Assembly: GCA_007922195.1 (NCBI GenBank)
Contig: ML681998.1
Span: forward strand, 21,452,931 to 21,516,930
Reading direction: 5' to 3'
From: Podocnemis expansa
Lineage: Eukaryota > Chordata > Testudines > Podocnemididae
Length of the DNA stretch: 64,000 nucleotides
Numbering within the stretch: the first letter of the stretch is position 1; every line of letters begins with the position of its first letter. This document shows, in pieces, positions 22,773-36,040 of this stretch. The notes beneath the pieces were generated by a model that saw only the letters and a program-made list of their open reading frames with translations, did not search any database and had not been told where the DNA came from. The position numbers were made by a program, and so were the translations under genes.

Positions 22773-25119
22773 CAGTTCAACATAATCTGCCAACACGTCA
22801 GCCTTCCATTTTAATGAAAGGCTCTGAGCACTGCAATAAAATAGCCTGCATGTGCCAGCATTAGTCATAAACTTGCCTTCTTCTGTATTCTTCTGCAATA
22901 CTGTTTCCTATGACAAGCTGGTCTGCACATGGCATAATTAAAGTCATATTTAGGCCAGTTGCAGCTGTACCTGTTTTTCATATTCCTCATATCTAAGAAA
23001 AAGCTTTGTAGATTAGCCTTGCAAAATTTTTCTCTTTCCCACATTTGAGGTGAACAACTTTTTCTAGCTAAACTTAATATTAGGAAAGTTTCATCATCAT
23101 TGTCATCATCATCAGGAATCTGTTTTAGTTCTTCTACCACTCCCACATGAACTGTGGCTTCTGAATTCTCAGGCAGCATCTGGTGGGCATGGGTCCATCA
23201 ATTTTATATTAAAACTCTAAGGCCATGTCAAGCAAATAAAAAAAATTCAATTCAAGTCATTAAGAAATCATGTTCACCTACAAAATTAAAATATACTCAA
23301 GATCCTGGGATTCTGGTTTAAACGAAAAAATTGAGAAAAACAACCAACCTGATTTTGATGTGAGAACAAACATTTACAAAAGCACTATCTGAAATGTGGT
23401 CTAGTCAGAAAGTTTAAAGTCAAAGTTTGTTTAATGTGGGTCAAATTTGGTTTCCAAATAAGTAGTTGTAATACACAATAAATCAAAATTAACAATACTC
23501 AGCTAACAAAATTCTATGAAATCTTGTCCATGACCTACAATGTAAGAAAAGTAGTGTTTAGATTTTTAACACTTTGGGGCAGGAACCTTCATTCTATTTT
23601 GTGTTTGTTTGTGGGGTCCTGAACCATGTCTAGTGATCATAGATATTATGGTTATTCAAATAATTAGTAACAATAGTTATGACCTTGTTGTAAAATGTTG
23701 TAAAATGCTCTCCTTGTTTCCGAAAACTATAGGCTGAACTTTGTTATACCAACTGTTGAATCAATTCAGCACATCTTTACTTATGCAAGTGGTTTTGCCC
23801 AACTGAGTTCAGTGGGACTCCCAAGGTTGAATACTTAAATCAAGTCCCCAGGATGGCAGTTTTTTGGTTTTGGTAATGCTCTTTGTTGCAATGAGTTCAT
23901 ATATCCACAAGGTGGTGCTACTAAACCTCGTTTGAACCATACTGAAATGATGAAAAACAAGGCAAGGAATAAAATGTGAGTCTGATCGGAGATGTCCAAG
24001 ATATTGAATATATGTACACACACAAAGCGTGAATGCCAGATTTTCTGTCATAAATAGATTAATCTTAATTGCAGAGAACAAAACCTTCATAAAATATTTC
24101 AAACGATGGCTGGAAAGTACAATTGATTATGGTAGGTATCTAGCATATCCACATAAGTGAAGCTTACCAGCACATTTTAAATAGGACATTCAGCCTTTTC
24201 AATTTACAAGAGAAGATTTCTTTGTAACCAAATTTCATCTAGACTAAAGAAGGACCAAACAATGTAAGCATTAGTATGATTAAAATCTGAGAGCATAGAC
24301 TTTGTTTTGTTTAAAGATCAAAAGACAAAGGATAGCAGTCATTCATGTTGAAACTGAATAAGTGGAAAGAAATTACTCAATCTACAAGAAAATGCAGAAA
24401 TCAAAACATAGACATGTTGCCTTCTCTGTACTTAGACTTTGAGGTCTAGATTTTTTTTTTTGCAATGCAGAAAAATTACCCAGGTATGAATTTAGTTTAC
24501 CAGCAAAAATCTACATGAAGAGATTAAAATGAAGAAGCTATACACAAAGAGATGGAGCAGTGGGCACCTAATGAATGGCTGATGTTTTGAAACATTTCAA
24601 TTCCTGGAATGGTAGTTTCTTACGTGAATGATCACTTACTCACTTGAGCAATCTCAGTGAAGACTATGAAGCTGCATGCATGAGCAAGGATGAGTTCCCA
24701 AGAATTAATACAGGCTTCACAGTCTGGCCCTAATAGGAAAGTAAATAGTAATATTTTAAAAAGCTAGTAAAAATATATTAAGCAGAGCTTCTCAACAGGG
24801 AGGTCATTTAACATTAAAACATTTAACAACCCAAGCAACAAATTAATTGATTCCAAAATATCTCCAGTTCTTCTAGTGAGGAAGGTGCTTCATTACACCT
24901 CATCTTTGGGCAAGAGGAGCAGGAAGGACAGAACTACTCCACAGTACACTAGCTGAGGATCAGGTGCATGCACTTAAAATTTTATCTCAGGAATCAATTG
25001 TTTCCTACAAGTCTTGCATTATGGATTAACTTTTGATGTCAATTCTCAGATAATAACATGCTGGTAAATTAAAGTTATGCAAAACTGAAGCAAAATAATT
25101 TTTAATAGTTCAACCACAG

Positions 25120-25657
25120 GGCTATGTTTACACTGGGAATTTACTTTGAATACGGAGGATTAATTCAAACTAAATTAGTGCACATCCACACTGGCTGCCA
25201 TCAGTTCAAACTAAGGAATTCCTTATCTTGAACTGAGGAAAGCTTACTTAGAAATAGTAAAACCTGCCTTTAATTTGAACTAATGGTTAGTTTTAATGTA
25301 ATAGTTTGAACAAATCCAATGTAGATGCGTTACTTCAAACTAACCATTAGCTTGAATTAAACATGGTTTGACCTTCATCCTCCCAGGGTGCATGGCGCCA
25401 GAGAGGAAGTGCCTTCCTCTTTTTATGGGATTGGGTGGGCGGATTGCCCTTCTGAGGTGCCATGTTGCCAAACTTCCCATGGTGCCCCCTTCCTATGCTG
25501 AACTAGCAAGTCCTATGCATGGACATGCTAGTTTAATTTAGGTTTCTAGTGTGGCCATGCTAGTTTGAATTTAGTTAGTTTGAATTAATCAATTAGTTCG
25601 CACTAATTAATTTGAACTAACTTAGTTCAAACTAGCATTCTTAAGTGTAGATAAGCC
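25120..25657. mobile_element. Harbinger-like MITE, TAGTTTGAACTA family
   Basis: Ends GGCTATGTTTACACTGGG and TTAAGTGTAGATAAGCC, with a CAG duplication (25117-25119 and 25658-25660). The outer parts repeat GTTTGAACTAA / TTAGTTCAAAC words. The core (25380-25500) carries CATGTTGCC and CTAGCAAGTCC, words that also occur in the core of the large element at 48397-50630. Confidence 0.7.
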
Positions 25658-27484
25658 CAGGAGATTTCTTTCAACATGTTGAAGATCAGCTTTGTATTGA
25701 TTGCATAATCTTCAATCAGTTTCTAACTGAAACAAAACTTCTGAACTAGCAGTAAACATGAATCTAAAATAGGTTTCACCACAGCATGCCAGTTCTGTGA
25801 TAATTAAGGTAATAATATGTTTACTATTTGAAACTGCACCTTCAAGAAAAGCAGATCTGTGAAGTTTCCAACTAGAGCTTCTGCACTCTGTTTCTAAAGG
25901 TCTACAGAGTTTCAGATGCATGCTGATATTAGAAACTTCATAAAAGGATGAGTCATCTCAAAGTACGTATTCTAAATCAGTTTACTAAATTTAGAAACAC
26001 AGTCATGTTGGCTTCATGCTGCAGAACTGGAACTTGAGCTTGTTGAAGTAAAAATGTTTATCTGTGCACAGAAATTAGGTACTTTCAATTGCACACACTT
26101 GAGATATAACTATAATTTGGTAATAAAGTGAATAAACTCTCTGGTAGGCTAGGAAATAAAATAGTAGAACAGAAATGAAAAGGAAATCAAAGTTTGTAGA
26201 AAAGTAAAGGAAATAATTTGCTCAAGTGTATGTTCAAGGGATAAAGAGCTTCTCTCAGTTAGATGATAGGTTCATATGTGGACAAAGTGGATATTGACTG
26301 AAATCATACTCCTTGCTTTCTTTATCTCACTGATGTTCATTTGCTTATGAAATGATTTCAGTCCACACTGAAGCAGGCAGGAGTCTATTTTACAAATGCC
26401 ATCATTATTGGCACTGACCCTTGCTAGCAATTCTAGCTTGAAGAGCCAGAATTCAATCAAACTCAAAGCACCTTCTTTCCCCTGATCCTTGCAGAGCACA
26501 GCTGATCCATATCAAGACACCAAGGTGAGGAATCTTGCACTAATGCTACCCATGTTGTCTGTTTTCTGTGTATAAACAGTTTGGTTTCCAAGACTGACAA
26601 CCTTTTATGAACATTAAATTAAATGCAATGAAGAAAAGGTCAAAATATCAAAGTGCACCATGTAATTTAAATGTCTCTTACAGAATTTGCAAAGAAATGC
26701 TTGTGTGAGAACAATACAAGGACAGAAAATAACATGTGCATTAGACATATTTCTGTGGGAGCAGAATTATATCCACAGTCTAGTTACGTAAAGTCACTAC
26801 CATTTATTTCCTCCACTTCAGCTCATTCATTGATTAGAAATATAGACAAAGAGGCCAAATCGGAGAAACAGCATTGAGATGCTACATAAAAAAGAATGTA
26901 GTGGAATTTCTGTAATGAATGATTTCTTTATGGTTCTGAATTTGCTGATTATTCCTTTTTTCCACATCATTCATCATGGACAAACAAGGACCAAAGGTTG
27001 AGAAACTGTTAAAACTATTTTGCTATCCTAGTGTGTTGAACAGCTTAGTTTGTTGCAACCTATTTACACTATTGACTAAATTATATTTTTGTCCATATTC
27101 AATTAAGCACAGACTTAATTTTATACTTCAGTGTCCTCTGTATGAGGAAACTACATGCTGTGGTAGCAGAGGAATAGACCAGGTGATCTGATGTTTCCAA
27201 ATTCATAGGAGTCTCTCATGTTGATTATCTGAATTGAAACAACTTTTATTTTTGACTGAGATCAACTGATTATTTAATTCAATACCTTTTTGTTCATAGG
27301 AAGGGGGCATCAAAGGCTGGAATTAACATTAAGATAAGACCTGGCTGGTATATTTTTGCTAGAACAGTTTTTTCTTGGGAAATGCTGGTTCATAGAAGCC
27401 AAAACGTTCATGGTAACGAAACAGTTATGACAAATCTTCAGGTATAGTTTGAGATTTCTGGTGAAAGAGTCATACCTTTACCCC
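25658..27484. other. No gene or element recognised
   Basis: AT-rich spacer with short frames only. Confidence 0.35.
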
Positions 27485-27735
27485 AGAATGACCAGTAGTC
27501 CAGTGCATGGCACACTTGTATGGTAGTTGGGTCACTCACCTCGGATATGGGAGGTTCAACTTCAAGTTCCTCATATAAGGCCAGGAAAAGTTAGATGTTT
27601 GAGTATAGGTGCCTACAGGATTTGGATTGCTTTGATGACTAAAACTAGGACTTAGGTGCCCTAGTTTTTGGTTTATGCACTTAAATATTTTTTGTGGATC
27701 TGATCTCTGCTGGCTGAGACTCTGAAAGACTAAAA
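27485..27735. repeat. SINE-like repeat
   Basis: The head has TAGTCCAGTGCATGGCACAC and GGAGGTTCAACTTCAAGTTC, spaced like a tRNA-derived promoter. The tail has TAGGTGCC words in both orientations and TTAAATATTTTTTGTGGATC, as in several old amniote SINEs. Diverged; the family is not named. Confidence 0.35.
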
Positions 27736-27962
27736 GACAAAGGCTTAATTCCTTAATGAAAGAGCATGTGAAAAGAGAGAGACAATACAACTAAGTGAAC
27801 ATTTAGTAGTTCTAACATTTTCCATTTCTTAAGGCCACCTGAAGATAATTGAAAGTTAGTTATCTTCAATTAAAAGTTGACCGCTTGGTGTTCAAGGCTT
27901 CATCAGAGGGAGTGGCTGGTAGATAAATTCTGTTGACATGTTGATGGGAAGAAGAGCTCTTT

Positions 27963-28456
27963 GGCTATGTTCACACACAGGGGGTTAGTTTGATACAAGT
28001 TGTTTCAAAACAACTTGTATCAAAATAATGCCTTATTTCAAAATAACAAAAAGAAAAGTTTATTTCAAAATAAGGAAAAAAGCGGGAATCGAAATAGCAT
28101 CTTCACGCTGTGGGCTTGCTATTTCGATTCAGGGGCAGGGCATCATGGGAGGTGTCAACATGGCCGCCTCACTGGGCCATTGTCAGTGGCCATGTTGCCA
28201 GCCAGGCACACCCAGGCAGGAACTTACTGTTCCGCAGGGTGCTGAGCACCCTGGGAGGAAGGTCAGACGGTTGTTTCGAAACAACATGTTCTGATGGGAT
28301 TGTTTTGAAACAACGCTGTTTCATAACCAAATGGGGTTTAAGTTGTTTCAAAACAATGGAACCCGTTATTTCGAAACAATGGTACATCATGTGAATATGA
28401 CATTTTATTTCAAAACAACCTCTGTTTTGAAATAAGACTGCTGTGTGAACACACCC
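27963..28456. mobile_element. Harbinger-like MITE, 494 bp, TTT duplication
   Basis: It starts GGCTATGTTCACACACAGG and ends GCTGTGTGAACACACCC, with TTT on both sides (27960-27962 and 28457-28459). A nearly perfect 36-bp palindrome lies at 27989-28024 (17-bp arms, 2-base loop, arm TTTGATACAAGTTGTTT). The GC-rich core includes GGGTGCTGAGCACCC (28236-28252). The frame-like stretches are palindrome artefacts. Confidence 0.77.
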
Positions 28457-29342
28457 TTTGAGTTAATTATGATATTTGCTAGGGTTTTTTTCCATGTTAT
28501 ACTTTCAGTTAAACTAGGAGTTGTACATATAAGGAAGGATGACTTCCTGTAAAGAGATCATGACTTGTTTGGGAACCCCTTTCCTCTGTCATACTATTTC
28601 TAAGGGGAAGGCTTTTGTAAGATGAACAAACCGAGCTGAACAGAGCTCTGCGCTGAATGTTAAAGTAGTTCACAGATGATGCTAACTGAGAAATGTGGTA
28701 AAAACAGTGGAGATAAGGAAACCCGCACAGTTTATGATAAATTACTAAAACTAAGATTAATTGTGGAGCATGCAACCTAGTTCATCTAAGAAGTAATGAT
28801 CAGAAATACAGATTCATGGGAGTGAGAAACCTGGAAATTAGTAACATGAACAAGACCTAAAGCTCTGAGTAGGTAGCAATGTGGACATATGCAGCAAAAG
28901 AGGCAGATTCATTCTGGGTTCTTTACAACAGACACCTTTTTAAAGAGAGGATGGAACACTAGCACTGTATCAGTTAGGAGCAAGTTCTGCAGTGAGCAAA
29001 GAACATTAGAAATAAGTTTACAAGTTGGATGGAATGGCAAAAACAATTTTCATCAAATCAATCACTAGGCCCAACTGTTCTCAAGACTGAGTGAGCTTCA
29101 TCCCAGTTAACACTTAAAATTCAGCTTGAGGGAATATATCAGGACAGAGGAAAGGAAGAGGAAAAAGCAAACTACTACATCCTGAAGAAAATTAACCTGT
29201 AAGCTAATACTCAAACATTGACAAGCTCTAATGCTGAGATTTAGTGGTGATATTGCACAACACATTAAATAAGAGCTTACAGTGTGATACAGAAACAAAA
29301 GAAGGACCAAATCATTAGTCCATTTTGTGCCTTGATGTCTTT
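28457..29342. other. No gene recognised
   Basis: AT-rich spacer between two MITEs. Confidence 0.35.
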
Positions 29343-29648
29343 GGGTATGTCCACACAAGTCTTTTATTTTGAAACAGCACTGGTTCTTTTGAAATAAACT
29401 GCATGTCCACACAACATTTTCTCATTTTGAAATGACAGGCTCTGTCATTTCAAAATAAGAAGTGTCATTTCAAAACAGCTTAAACCCCATTCATTTCAAA
29501 ATGGCTGTTATTTTGAAATGGTTATTTCAAAATAATGCCACTTGGACATGTTGTTTCGAAACAACTGTTTCAAAACAACATGTCCAAACGGCCTTCTTAC
29601 ATAATGATGTAGGCCTTCATACATAATGATGTATATGTGGACATAGCC
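29343..29648. mobile_element. Harbinger-like MITE, 306 bp, TTT duplication
   Basis: Ends GGGTATGTCCACACAAG and ATATGTGGACATAGCC, flanked by TTT (29340-29342 and 29649-29651). The body is ATTTTGAAAT / ATTTCAAAAT hairpins, ending with a direct repeat of ACATAATGATGTA. Confidence 0.75.
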
Positions 29649-30394
29649 TTTGTGTATTGCAGCTTCCTTTCCCTGTAAGTCCTGTTTTCCTGTTGCCTAT
29701 GTTAAATTAGCTCAGATGGTCTATCTGGACTTTTCAGTAGCCCATTATGGTGCTGACTATAGAAGCAAATGGACATTATTAGTTGGCAGATTCAATTACC
29801 TTTCTGCACTTTTCAGTTTGTAGGATCTGGTGCTGGTGCACATCCAATAACATCTGGATACCTTCTACATCAAATTCAGCAGCAGTAGCAAAGCCACTAG
29901 AGGACTTCTTGGAGTCTCCTGTTCTTCATTTTAGAGTTTTAGGAATATCTGCTTGGGATGGCATTTCTTTTGGAGGGCAGAAGGGGATGAAGAGGGAGGA
30001 GAAGTTTTTGCAAATGTTTTTCTGGTTATGGTTGAAGAGGAAAGTTGTGCAATATTCCCTAGCTAAGCCAGATGCACACCACTGCTAAATCCCCATGACA
30101 GAGTGTCTTGTCTTCTGGATTTTGTGATATGTATTGCCCCAGAAGACTACTTTTTCAAACAATATGTTATAAAAAATGTGGAACTTCTTGCTGTGCTATG
30201 TCACTCAATCCACGAAATTTTGCAGGATTCAAAAAGAAATAGGACATTATTATAGTTAATAATAATATAATGGTTATAGTAAACCCTAACAAGTTTGGAA
30301 GAGATATTAAACATCAAAATTCAGGGTCAGCCAACATGCAATTACAGAAGAGTAGGAGACCAAATGTGGAAGTACATATTATTCTATTTCTGCT
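29649..30394. other. No gene recognised
   Basis: Spacer with no identifiable repeat ends or domain. Confidence 0.3.
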
Positions 30395-30492
30395 TGCTTT
30401 CCTCTGTGGCATGTGGGGCTGGTCACTGCTTAGAGACAGGAATTGGACTAGGTGGCCCTTAGCCTAATCTAGTGTGGCAGTTCCAGTGTTCC
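30395..30492 (+). repeat. CR1-like 3' tail fragment
   Basis: TTAGAGACAGGAATTGGACT, then AGGTGGCCCTTAGCC and TGGCAGTTCCAGTGTTC, resembles the 3' end of reptile CR1 copies (GACAGGATACTGGGCTAGATG and so on). It is 5'-truncated and old. Confidence 0.5.
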
Positions 30493-30582
30493 AAATGAGC
30501 AGAGTATACTTAAAGCTAAAATTTTATGTTTGGACAGAGAGAAGTTTGAATGTTATGGATTGAAAAATTGAAGAGGCTCATA

Positions 30583-30974
30583 GGCTATGTCTACACTAGA
30601 AAATTAGTCCAGATTAAGGAGTTTTAATCTGGACTAACTTGGTCCCTGTCTACATTAAGCTTTCCCTAGTTTGAATGAAAAATTTTTTTAGTTTGAACTA
30701 AGTAAGGTTTAGCTTGAACTAATTAGTTTGAACAACTCACTTAGTAAGAACTTAGTTTGAGCTAGCGCAATGTAGCAGTTTTAGTTCCAACTAAGTGGTT
30801 AGTTCAAGGTAGCCATGTTTTTTAGTTTGAACTAACTTTTAGTTCAAACTAGCTGTGCTTTTTTTAGTTCAAACTAAAACGTGGCTACTTTGAACTAAAA
30901 AGCCATGGTTAGGTTGAACTAACCTGGAACTGCTTGGTTTAGACTAAGTCCAAACTAAACTTTATAATATAGCC
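30583..30974. mobile_element. Harbinger-like MITE, TAGTTTGAACTA family
   Basis: It starts GGCTATGTCTACACTAG and ends TTTATAATATAGCC, with ATA on both sides (30580-30582 and 30975-30977). The body repeats TAGTTTGAACTAA and its variants at least ten times in both orientations. Confidence 0.7.
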
Positions 30975-30977
30975 ATA

Positions 30978-31175
30978 GCCAGAGACTTCAAGGTCAGAAG
31001 GGATCACTGTGATCATCTAGTCTGACCAGGATTTGAGAACTTCAGTAACTCAGCCAGAGTTCTAGGGCTCTATCAGAGGAGTGGGTGGATAAGGTTCTGT
31101 AGCCTGCAATGTAGAGGAGATCAGGCTAGATGATCATAATGGTCCCTTCCAATCTTAAAGTTTGAGTCTATGAAC
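30978..31175. repeat. Two CR1 3' tails facing each other
   Basis: At 30985-31030 is a minus-strand CR1 end (GGTCAGAAGGGATCACTGTG). At 31105-31170 is a plus-strand end (CAGGCTAGATGATCATAATG, then GGTCCCTTCCAATCTT). Both are short and diverged. Confidence 0.5.
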
Positions 31176-32885
31176 TCCAGCACATCACAAACAGAACCTC
31201 ACCTACTCACCTCAGCTACTCACCAATCATGTGGACCTCTCTTCCAGGTGTTGCTGTGATTTTTCTGAACTTCTTCCTTCTGTTCTTTCCAGCTGCAAGC
31301 CCTGTCTGCTGCTCTCACTTGGAATCTTCTGTGTGTTTTCCTCTAGCTCTGGGGCTCTGAACTCTGGCTACCTCCACTGACTCCTCCCTTCTTGGAGGAC
31401 TAGCCATTCTTTTCTTTTTTTCTAGCTATCCCATCTCCTGTTTCTGCCTGCATTTCTCCTTCATTTTCCAATTCTGTTGTCCTTAACACTTTTTCTACTT
31501 TACCAACCAGTCTCTGCCTCTGCCTAACTCTTGTGGACATGCTTTCAATGGGCACTTTTCTCATTCAGCAATAAATGTTCACTTCTCTCATCCATTGTGT
31601 ATCTACAAGGCTTGAAGTTTCCCATCAGCCTCCTCTCTCTTTTCCTCCATTATCTGTTCAAATGCCTTTCAAAACTCAGTCATAGTTTCTACCCACATCT
31701 CCAGACAGCAGATCTTCACTTCCATCAGATCAGATGGCACATCATACAAACAAAGCACCTTTCAGGTACCCTGTTCAGAACAATGTACATCCAGTCATCT
31801 TCATTGTTTCTTCCATTCTTTGGGTTGCTACCACTACTGCCTCCATAGCTGTTACAGCCTTCACTCCTAAGCTCTTGTTACCACCCTCCCCACACCATGC
31901 ACAAAACACCACTCACCCCCTTAAAATTCCCACTCAAACTTCCATGATTTCAGCTCTGTTTACTGGTTCCTCTGGTGCATGGCTGCCTTATGGATCGGCT
32001 GATTAGGGATGACATAATTCAATCTGTGTGTTACATTCATAGCAGGGTGTTGTCAAATCAGATATATCTTAGTTCATCTGAAAAACCACATTCACAGTGG
32101 ATGCCTAGCAGGGGTCTTGGCTCACTTTCTGCTTCCCAGAGCTATGCACATCATGGACAAGAATTCCATATTTAAAGAGACAGGTGGAAATCTGAAGCTG
32201 TAGCAACTGAAGTAGTTTTGTGTAAAACACTTGCCAATAAAAACCCCAAACACCTGTACACATCAATGAAAATGGATTATTGTGGACAATGTTGTCTGAT
32301 TGCACCCCATTTTGTCTTGTGGAAAAAAGTGTTGACTGTGTAACTTCTGCCAGAATTGTGTGGTGGACAGTGACCACAAAACTTTCCCCCTGAGTATTAG
32401 AGGTGTCAGGCAACTTGTCTGAATACATAGCTTAGTGATAAGGTGACTTTAAAAGGGGCAGATATTGTCTTTGGGTAAAATCCACTTCCTCGGTCTCCTT
32501 ACATACAATTGAGCAGATTTGAAGATGGACTAAAAGGATTTCCCTGCCATGGAAATCTGAAATCACAGTTGTACAGCATCCCTGGGCAGCTAACAACCTA
32601 AATGGAACCACTTTCAAGGAACCTGCCTACAAAACCTAGATGTGACCAATATTTTGAACAAAAGTTTTAAAGCAGCATTAACATTTTAAGATTTGAGGTT
32701 TAGGATCCAATACTAATGGAAGGATTATCAGTGTGGGGTGAACAAAATGCTAACTTAATGCAGCAGCAAACATCACTAGAATGAGGAAAATGGAGCATGT
32801 AATTGCTGCTCCTCAGGGAACAGGATTAAAACGTACCCTCTAGTCTGCTACAGTGCCTAATTGGGCCCCTGATGCACTTTGTTGC
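31176..32885. other. Pyrimidine-rich unassigned stretch
   Basis: 31190-31960 is strikingly C/T-rich on the plus strand with many short open frames but no domain. The remainder is ordinary AT-rich DNA. Confidence 0.35.
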
Positions 32886-33420
32886 TCTTCTGACAACTGA
32901 AAAGGTAAGACAAGGTGGGTGAGGTAATAGCTTTTATTGGACCACCTTCTGTTGAAAGAGGTGGATTTTCAAGCACTCTTCTTCAAGTCTGGAAAAGGTG
33001 CCAGAAAGTAGCAGCAAGTACAAGCTGGAAGGAGTTGTTAAACTAAAGAGTTAACTTGCCACTTCACCTTGCATCTTCTCTTGTAACACAAGCTAACATC
33101 TTGGCAGTCATAAAACAAAAAAGGGGGGTTAGTGGAATATAGATTGTAGTAAACATAAATGAGGGTTTTCATTAAGTCCATGATTTTGGTATCTAGCAAA
33201 GTTATGAATCTGTTTTGAGCATGCCATAGTTCCTGGCTCTTGTTGAACCCTTCTTGCTAAGGCATTTGGAAAGAATCCTGGCATATCCCACCACTGTGAA
33301 ACCATACAGAACAAAGGTTGGTGCAGACACTTTCTGGAGTGTGAAGTATAGAGTAGAAAGGCTGCTTTAATAAAGATGTTGATTTTATAAAGTCTTCTCC
33401 TCTATCATTGGATCCGTATC
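32886..33420 (-). repeat. Probable retroelement 3' region (Penelope-like type), minus strand
   Basis: GGTGGGTGAGGTAATAGCTT, then TTATTGGACCACCTTCTG and CAAGCACTCTTCTTCAAGTC, is a very common turtle/crocodilian repeat end. The following 33150-33230 segment (TTTCATTAAGTCCATGATTT) belongs to the same known repeat type. I assign it to a Penelope-like class from memory of its layout, not from a domain here. Confidence 0.35.
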
Positions 33421-33707
33421 AGTGAAGAAGCAGTTTAAAATGCAATAGAATTAAAACAGCACAAAACACCAGCCAATGTGGCGATAGCAAACGCTATGAA
33501 TATAGTGATATGTGCAGTGTGGGTAGTGAGAAGTAGAAACAACTACTGCACTTGAATGCTAAGATGTGGAATTGAAGAGCCAACAAGAGTTCTACAGAGG
33601 ACAGACTTGGTACATGGAGAACTGCCATCAGTGGTGTATGATCAGGATTCAGTAAATTGGGAATGTGGAGTCATCATTTTGAAATAGTAACTGAGGAATA
33701 TTCTCTG

Positions 33708-34873
33708 CCGTGTACCAGATGTTAGGCAAATGGAGGACATGTCCTCCTTTTTACCTTCACATCCTCCATCCGGCAGGCATTTTAAAAATCATGATTTTTG
33801 ACTGGCTTTTTACTTACAGGCATTAAAGTATGCTGGAACACCCTATTTTTAAGGGGAAGCATTCCAGTGCCCCCTAAAAACAGAAATATTACATTAATAC
33901 AGGGGTCACAAACACAGCCTGTGGGCCACATGCAGCCTGTAGAATCTCTGCTTGTGGCCTCTAACTCAGGCAGGAATTCAGGGGTTCCATACCCCTGCCT
34001 GGCTTTTTAGGAGCCCCTCCATAGCTGGCTGACTCCAGGGGTCCTGCCTCAGAACTTCCAGCAGAGGACAGTAGTGCTTCCAGCTGCACATCCCCCTCCC
34101 CTGCCAAGCCTTGGCACAGGCAGTCCCACTGCCAGTCAGCCAGGGAGGAGCTGGAGCCTGCTGCTGCCTGTGAGTGGGGTTGGGGGCAGGCAGAGCCTTG
34201 CAGGGCTGTTTCTGGGAGGTCAGGGCAGCAGGGAACCCGCTCCCTCTTCCAGCCTCTTGCAAGAGGCTCAGAGTGGGTGATGGTCCCTGAAAGCAGTGAG
34301 CCGCCGCAGAGTGGCCACTCAAACTGCCTCTGCCACTTGTAAAAAGTGGCATGGACCATCTCTGCCACTGAGCCTCTTGCAAGAGGCTGGAAGAGGGAGA
34401 GGGCTCCTGCAGCTTCTTGCAAGCAGCAAGAGTCATCTCCTAGCTGTACTCAGAGACTGTTCCTGCCACTTGTAAGAAGTGGCATGGACTCTCCTTCATT
34501 TCTTCTTTCCTTCCTTTTTTCTTTTCCTTCCCTTTCTCTTCCTTTCTTTCTGTTTTAAAAAAAAAACTTTTAAAAGAATTTAATGTAAAAGCTTTCTAAA
34601 TGAAATTTTAATTAAAAAGTTATTAATTCTATTTACAATAATTTTGAATTCAATTAATTTTTAATTTAATGTTAGTTAATAAACTGACTCTGCTGTATGA
34701 AGAGGTTTTGGTAATGCCACCCTTGGGCTAATATCGTAGTCCTCATGTGGCCCTCATGGTGATTTGAGTTTGAGACCCCTGCGTTAATACTACATTTTCT
34801 CTGTGTTCTGCAATGTCCTCCTTTTCATACCTCCCTGTCCTCCTTTCCATGATTTGGTTTCTGGTAACCCTAG
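33708..34873. mobile_element. hAT-like MITE (outer), split by another hAT
   Basis: The left end contains TGTACCAGATGTTAGGC and GGAGGACATGTCCTCC. The right end read inward is CTAGGGTTACCAGAAACC followed by GGAAAGGAGGACA. The pair fits hAT MITEs with TTACCAG ends. I could not find a convincing 8-bp duplication. Without the insert, the element would be about 280 bp. Confidence 0.5.
33900..34781. mobile_element. hAT-like MITE (inner), 882 bp
   Basis: It starts CAGGGGTCACAAACACAG and ends GAGTTTGAGACCCCTG. Flanks are CATTAATA (33892-33899) and CGTTAATA (34782-34789), 8 bp with one mismatch. Inside are repeated hairpins: GCCTCTTGCAAGAGGC twice (about 34252 and 34372) and GCCACTTGTAARAAGTGGC twice (34332 and 34465), then a pyrimidine tract (34490-34556). 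No intact frame; open frames here lack domains. Confidence 0.72.
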
Positions 34874-36014
34874 CCATGCAGAAATAACTGAGTGGGGGAG
34901 TGCTTCTTTTTGTTTTTTTTATTAGCAAAACAGTCCTTAGTGTGCTTGCTGCATAAAAAGCAGACAGTTGCTGTGAACCGACCCCAAAAGCTGGAATTTT
35001 GTGGCTCTACATTTCATTAGAAGCTTCTTAAGTAGAATCAGGTTTAAGTCTCTGGAAAACTGCAGCTTTATGCCACTGCCCAAGTTGCATTGAGGTGAGG
35101 AGATGATGAATACTAAAGGTCATTTCCACAGGCAAGATTCCTGAAGCAGGTCTAAATCTGGGCTTGCAAGCCTAAGCAGTCTCTGAGAAGACTTTTAAAT
35201 ATAAGCAGTAGGAAGGGTGTAAGACTTAAGAACCTACTCTGTCCCCTTTCTTGAGGGTGTTGGCAGGGGAAAGGAGAAGGCCTAATCTAACACTCCATAT
35301 TTTTTAGATGTGTCATTGTACTGGTCTCCTTAACAGGCATGCAGAGAGGTGCCCGCCTCTTGTGAGCTCACACAGTTAGATGGTGCCTACATAGACTCCA
35401 GTCCAAAGCTGAGGCTGGTGAATGGGAAAAGAGTATGGGAATGAGATGAAAGGAATAAAGGGTGGAAGTTGGTTTGCACTGCTGATAAAACACCCTTTGG
35501 AGCTCTAAAGAGGTCTATAGCAACCATTTCTATCCAATGAAATCCTGGGTCCCAAAAGCAGCCAGTTTGTTTGGGCAGCTCAAGGAGAAGATAGGGAAGG
35601 GAAACAAACACTAGTGCTCAAAGGGAACGGAAATATGAATGGCTCATGCTGAGCTCCAGGGTGTACTGTGCTTTCCTCCTCTTCCAAGCCGACATAGTTA
35701 GCTGATGCTACAGTGCTCCCAGAGGGGCCTAAAGAGGAAGCACTATGCTGAGATGGCAGCGTGTCTCTGACAACATTGCCTCAGTGGGTGAGAACGCTGC
35801 AAGATGTGGGAGATCTAACACCTTCAGGCCTTCTTGCCACCAAGCTAGAAAATAGAACCTGCTTTTCTCTCTGAAAGGATGGGTGACACTTTCTAGTTTT
35901 GTTAAAATCATCTCCCTCCCAGCAGTGGTCACACAAGTGCCTTATATAGAACTGTGACCTATATTCTATGTATGCAACTAATTAAATGTGAAGCCCTGAT
36001 TTCTACCAAACTGG
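34874..36014. other. No gene or element recognised
   Basis: Spacer of mixed composition. Nothing I can support. Confidence 0.3.
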
Positions 36015-36040
36015 GAGACAGACCTCTCCTCACCTATAGA

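Larger units (their letters stand above)
21373..25119. other. Long unassigned stretch
   Basis: It holds fragments of old palindromic amniote repeats (GAAATTCTGTCCTCAGTGAC near 21425 and a GTTTTGCCCAACTGAGTTCA patch near 23790) and short trinucleotide runs. The minus frame at 22865-23179 is open for 104 codons but has no known domain. Confidence 0.35.

Noticed and set aside
22865..23179. Minus frame of 104 codons with an Asp run and several Cys
   Set aside because: The Asp run is a broken ATC microsatellite. No known domain, no splice or promoter support.
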